Source of the DNA: JBFGCT01 sp041581055 | GTDB taxonomy: Bacteria; Actinomycetota; Acidimicrobiia; Acidimicrobiales; Ilumatobacteraceae | Assembly: GCA_041581055.1 (NCBI GenBank) | Contig: JBFGCT010000186.1 | Location: forward strand, 1-7,960 | Length of the DNA: 7,960 nucleotides | Direction: 5' to 3' | Part shown: positions 6,013-7,960 of the stretch, piece after piece | Numbering within the stretch: position 1 is the stretch's first letter | How the letters are laid out: every line of letters starts with the position of its first letter | Made by a program: the position numbers and the translations under genes | The notes under the pieces: generated by a model | The model's input: the letters and a program-made list of their open reading frames with translations, nothing else | Told to the model about the DNA's origin: nothing | Databases searched by the model: none

Positions 6013-6692
6013 CCCGGTCGCTCGCCGAGCGTCGCCCGGATGCCTTCGATCAGAAAGCTGACGCCGAGGTCGAACTCCGCGTCACGGTCGGGGGACCGCT
6101 CGCCGAGGGCGGTGACGACGAGTGGGAACTCGTCCCGGCCCAGGGCGGCGCGGAACCGTTCGACGTCCTCGGGGGAGTGGCCGCCGAGCTCGGGTCGGGC
6201 GCCGACCTCGCTGAGGACGTGGCCCATGATGAAGCTCACGGACACCGCCAGCACCCGGCGGGCGGTCTGCGGGTCGAGGCCGATGCTCGTGAACTCTTCG
6301 AGCGACAGCTCGACGAGGCCCATCGTCGACGTGCTCATCACGGGCCGGGTGGCGACCGCCGGCATCATGTTCGGGTGCCGGGTGAGCGCGGCGCGCAGCG
6401 CGCCGCAGTAGGCGGTCAACCGGCCCGGCCAGTCGTCGGGCGGGTCGCCGATCTCCAGCCCCTCGTAGACGCGGTCGATCAGCAGGTCGAGCAACGCGTC
6501 CTTGTCCTTGACGTGGTGGTAGAGCGACATCGCCTCGACGCCGAGTGTGCGTCCGAGCCGGCGCATCGACAGCGCGTCGAGACCCTCGGCGTCGACGATC
6601 GCCAGCGCGGCGTCGATGATCACGTCGAGGGCGAGCGGCGGCCGGCGCGGGGGCCGCCGACCGGAGGGTTCATCGACGTCGGGGGTTGACAT
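6009..6692 (-). CDS. TetR-family repressor with TetR-class C-terminal domain
   Basis: One-component DNA-binding regulator (227 aa). The N-terminal 20 residues are Pro/Arg-rich. The TetR helix-turn-helix domain spans about 21-75; LSMRRLGRTLGVEAMSLYHHVKDKDALLDLL (41-71) is the recognition-helix region in canonical form. The C-terminal part (about 85-225) resembles the tetracycline-repressor C-terminal domain (TetR_C_1 type), a ligand-binding and dimerisation domain common in actinobacterial regulators. The ligand is not predictable. The gene is divergent from the secreted SGNH hydrolase and separated from it by a 72-base region holding strong inverted repeats, so it most likely represses that gene and itself. 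It converges with the SDR gene, and nothing links it to the inositol genes apart from proximity. GGGAG sits just upstream of its ATG. Confidence 0.9.
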   Translation of the reverse strand: MSTPDVDEPSGRRPPRRPPLALDVIIDAALAIVDAEGLDALSMRRLGRTLGVEAMSLYHHVKDKDALLDLLIDRVYEGLEIGDPPDDWPGRLTAYCGALRAALTRHPNMMPAVATRPVMSTSTMGLVELSLEEFTSIGLDPQTARRVLAVSVSFIMGHVLSEVGARPELGGHSPEDVERFRAALGRDEFPLVVTALGERSPDRDAEFDLGVSFLIEGIRATLGERPG

Positions 6693-6700
6693 GGCTCCCA

Positions 6701-6741
6701 GTATGCCGTACCTTACGCCGTAAGTTTACGTTGTAAGGTAC
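6701..6741. promoter_or_regulatory. Composite TetR-type operator between the repressor and hydrolase genes
   Basis: An outer perfect 9-base inverted repeat, GTACCTTAC (6708-6716) and GTAAGGTAC (6733-6741), encloses two abutting smaller palindromes: CTTACGCCGTAAG (6712-6724) and TTTACGTTGTAAG (6725-6737). All share one dyad centre at 6724/6725, with 14 of 17 positions symmetric. A TAYGYYGTA core occurs three times in direct orientation (6702-6710, 6714-6722, 6727-6735), about 12-13 bases apart. This fits two or more repressor dimers on one DNA segment. Assignment to the adjacent TetR protein is inference. Confidence 0.7.
6734..6739 (+). promoter_or_regulatory. Candidate -10 (TAAGGT) of the hydrolase gene, inside the operator
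   Basis: TAAGGT matches TANNNT and lies 25 bases before the hydrolase ATG, leaving room for a short leader with the GGAGG site. It overlaps the right arm of the operator, so repressor binding would block it. The -35 is poor (a CTTACG/TTACGC region about 15-16 bases upstream). Confidence 0.35.
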
Positions 6742-6752
6742 TCGCCACTCTC

Positions 6753-6757
6753 GGAGG
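6753..6757 (+). promoter_or_regulatory. Strong Shine-Dalgarno (GGAGG) of the SGNH hydrolase
   Basis: GGAGG lies 7 bases before ATG 6765 and is the clearest ribosome-binding site in the window. It fixes the start of the secreted hydrolase, in contrast to the SDR gene, which has none. Confidence 0.75.
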
Positions 6758-6764
6758 TCATCCC

Positions 6765-7922
6765 ATGTTCACCGCCCGCCGTCTCGTCGTCGGCGCCACC
6801 CTGGCACTGGCATCGCTCGCGCTCCCCGTCCCGAACCTCACCGCCACCGCGTCGGCGTCGGCGCCGACCGCGATCGTCTCGATGGGCGACTCGTTCATCT
6901 CCGGCGAGGGTGGGCGCTGGCAGGGCAACAGCACCGACGGGTGGGACCCCGATCGCGACGGCACCGACCGCGCCTACCGCTCGAAATGGTGGGGATGGAG
7001 CTACGACTACGACGCGGTGTACCCCGGATCGGTCGGGAACGGCTGCCACCGCAGCGACGTCGCCGAGATCAAGAGCGCGGCGATCTCCGTCGACGAGAAG
7101 ATCAACCTCGCCTGTTCCGGCGCGGTCGCCGAGAACATCTGGCGCTCGTCGAACGGCGGCACGACGTTCAAGGGCGAGGCCCCGCAGGCCGACCAGCTCG
7201 CCGGCGTCGCGGCGCAGCACGACGTGCAGATGATCGTCGTGTCGATCGGCGGCAACGACCTCGGCTTCGCCGACGTCCTGACGGCGTGCTTCACGGCGTA
7301 CGTCTCCGGCGGCGCCGCCTGCAACACCGCGCAGCAAGCGGTGATCGACGAGAAGATGCCGACGATGCTGGCCGACGCCGGCAAGGCGATCGACGAGATC
7401 CGCGCCGTCATGTCGGACGCCGGCCAGTCGCCGGCGAGCTATCAGCTGGTCGTCCAGTCGTACCCGTCGCCGCTGCCACGCGCCAGCGAGATGCGCTACC
7501 CGGAATCCGGCTGGAGCCGTGTGACGACCGGAGGCTGCCCGGTGTGGGACGCAGACGCGGACTGGGCCCGCGACAGCATGGTTCCGGCGATCGACGCCGC
7601 GTTGCAGGGTCTTGCCGAGTCGAAGGGCGCCTCGTTCCTGTCACTCCGCGACGCTTTCGAGGGCCGGGAGATCTGCTCGACGTCGAGCCGCCTCGTGATC
7701 GACGACGGCGACACGCCGGATTCGAGCGCCCACGAGTGGATGCGCTTCCTCGTCAGCGGAGCGGTCCAGGGTGACCTGCAGGAGTCGATCCACCCGAACG
7801 CGTTCGGTCAGCAGGCGCTCGGCGCCTGCCTGACACAGCTCCACGCGCAGGCGGCTGGATCGTGGCGTTGCACGAACACCGCCGGCTCGGGGTCGGCGTC
7901 GATGGCGCTCGCCCCGGCCTGA
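6765..7922 (+). CDS. Secreted SGNH/GDSL-family esterase or lipase
   Basis: Predicted exported serine hydrolase (385 aa). A Sec signal peptide is clear: RR at 5-6, a hydrophobic core at about 8-22, and a likely cleavage after ASA near residue 33. SGNH blocks: GDSFISGEG (41-49) with nucleophile S43, ACSGA (116-120) with oxyanion glycine G119, IGGNDLGF (161-168) with N164, and ESIHPN (340-345) with catalytic H343. The usual acid three residues before the histidine is Glu (E340) rather than Asp. Eight cysteines after the signal (94, 117, 175, 186, 258, 304, 355, 369) allow up to four disulfides, as in extracellular actinobacterial relatives. An aromatic insert (WWGWSYDYDAVYPG, 75-88) follows block I. 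A short Ala/Ser-rich tail ends the protein, with no sortase or membrane anchor. Probably cleaves lipid or polysaccharide esters outside the cell; substrate unknown. Likely controlled by the divergent TetR gene. Confidence 0.87.
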   Translation: MFTARRLVVGATLALASLALPVPNLTATASASAPTAIVSMGDSFISGEGGRWQGNSTDGWDPDRDGTDRAYRSKWWGWSYDYDAVYPGSVGNGCHRSDVAEIKSAAISVDEKINLACSGAVAENIWRSSNGGTTFKGEAPQADQLAGVAAQHDVQMIVVSIGGNDLGFADVLTACFTAYVSGGAACNTAQQAVIDEKMPTMLADAGKAIDEIRAVMSDAGQSPASYQLVVQSYPSPLPRASEMRYPESGWSRVTTGGCPVWDADADWARDSMVPAIDAALQGLAESKGASFLSLRDAFEGREICSTSSRLVIDDGDTPDSSAHEWMRFLVSGAVQGDLQESIHPNAFGQQALGACLTQLHAQAAGSWRCTNTAGSGSASMALAPA

Positions 7923-7960
7923 CCGGCGACGAACCGTCCGCCGGCCGGCCGAACGTCGGC

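Noticed and set aside
5091..6689. 532-codon plus-strand open frame over SDR and TetR
   Set aside because: Runs out of frame with the SDR gene and antisense to TetR; composition is typical of a GC-rich shadow.
7923..7960. GC-rich palindrome (GCCGGCCGGC, 7940-7949) flanked by CGACG/CGTCG after the hydrolase, as a terminator
   Set aside because: Self-complementary GC runs are frequent by chance at this composition, no T-tract follows, and the window ends there.

Overview
The window is compact, very GC-rich DNA with strong G/C third-position bias, almost no intergenic space and overlapping start/stop codons. It looks like an actinomycete-type chromosome (Actinomycetota, possibly an Acidimicrobiia-like lineage; the lineage is inference from composition and gene families, not a marker gene). 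Eight protein genes account for nearly all of it. No RNA genes, CRISPR arrays, insertion sequences or gaps over 300 bases were seen.

Region 1 (14-4245, plus strand) is the distal part of a cyclitol (inositol-type) catabolic operon: a MocD-like diiron oxygenase/desaturase fused to a Rieske [2Fe-2S] domain, an IolG/MocA-type inositol dehydrogenase, IolB (5-deoxy-glucuronate isomerase) and a LacD-like class I aldolase. The junctions are a 4-base ATGA overlap, a 1-base gap and a 4-base GTGA overlap, so the genes are almost certainly co-transcribed and translationally coupled. IolC, IolD, IolE and IolA are not in the window and may lie beyond the left edge.

Region 2 (4247-5988) is a divergent pair separated by only 32 bases: a phytanoyl-CoA dioxygenase (PhyH)-family Fe(II)/2-oxoglutarate oxygenase on the minus strand, meeting the aldolase tail-to-tail with a single base between stop codons, and a classical SDR dehydrogenase on the plus strand whose start appears leaderless. 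They are plausible accessory oxidation steps for the same or a related substrate.

Region 3 (6009-7922) looks functionally separate: a TetR-family repressor on the minus strand, divergent from a secreted SGNH/GDSL hydrolase, with an elaborate inverted and directly repeated operator between them. The SDR and TetR genes converge on a perfect 12-base tandem repeat that fills their whole intergenic space.

The most interesting idea is that region 1 is not plain myo-inositol degradation. A MocD-Rieske oxygenase leading IolG/IolB suggests that an O-methylated or amino cyclitol (rhizopine-like 3-O-methyl-scyllo-inosamine, or a methyl-inositol such as pinitol) is oxidatively demethylated before entering the inositol pathway, in a bacterium that does not look like a rhizobium.
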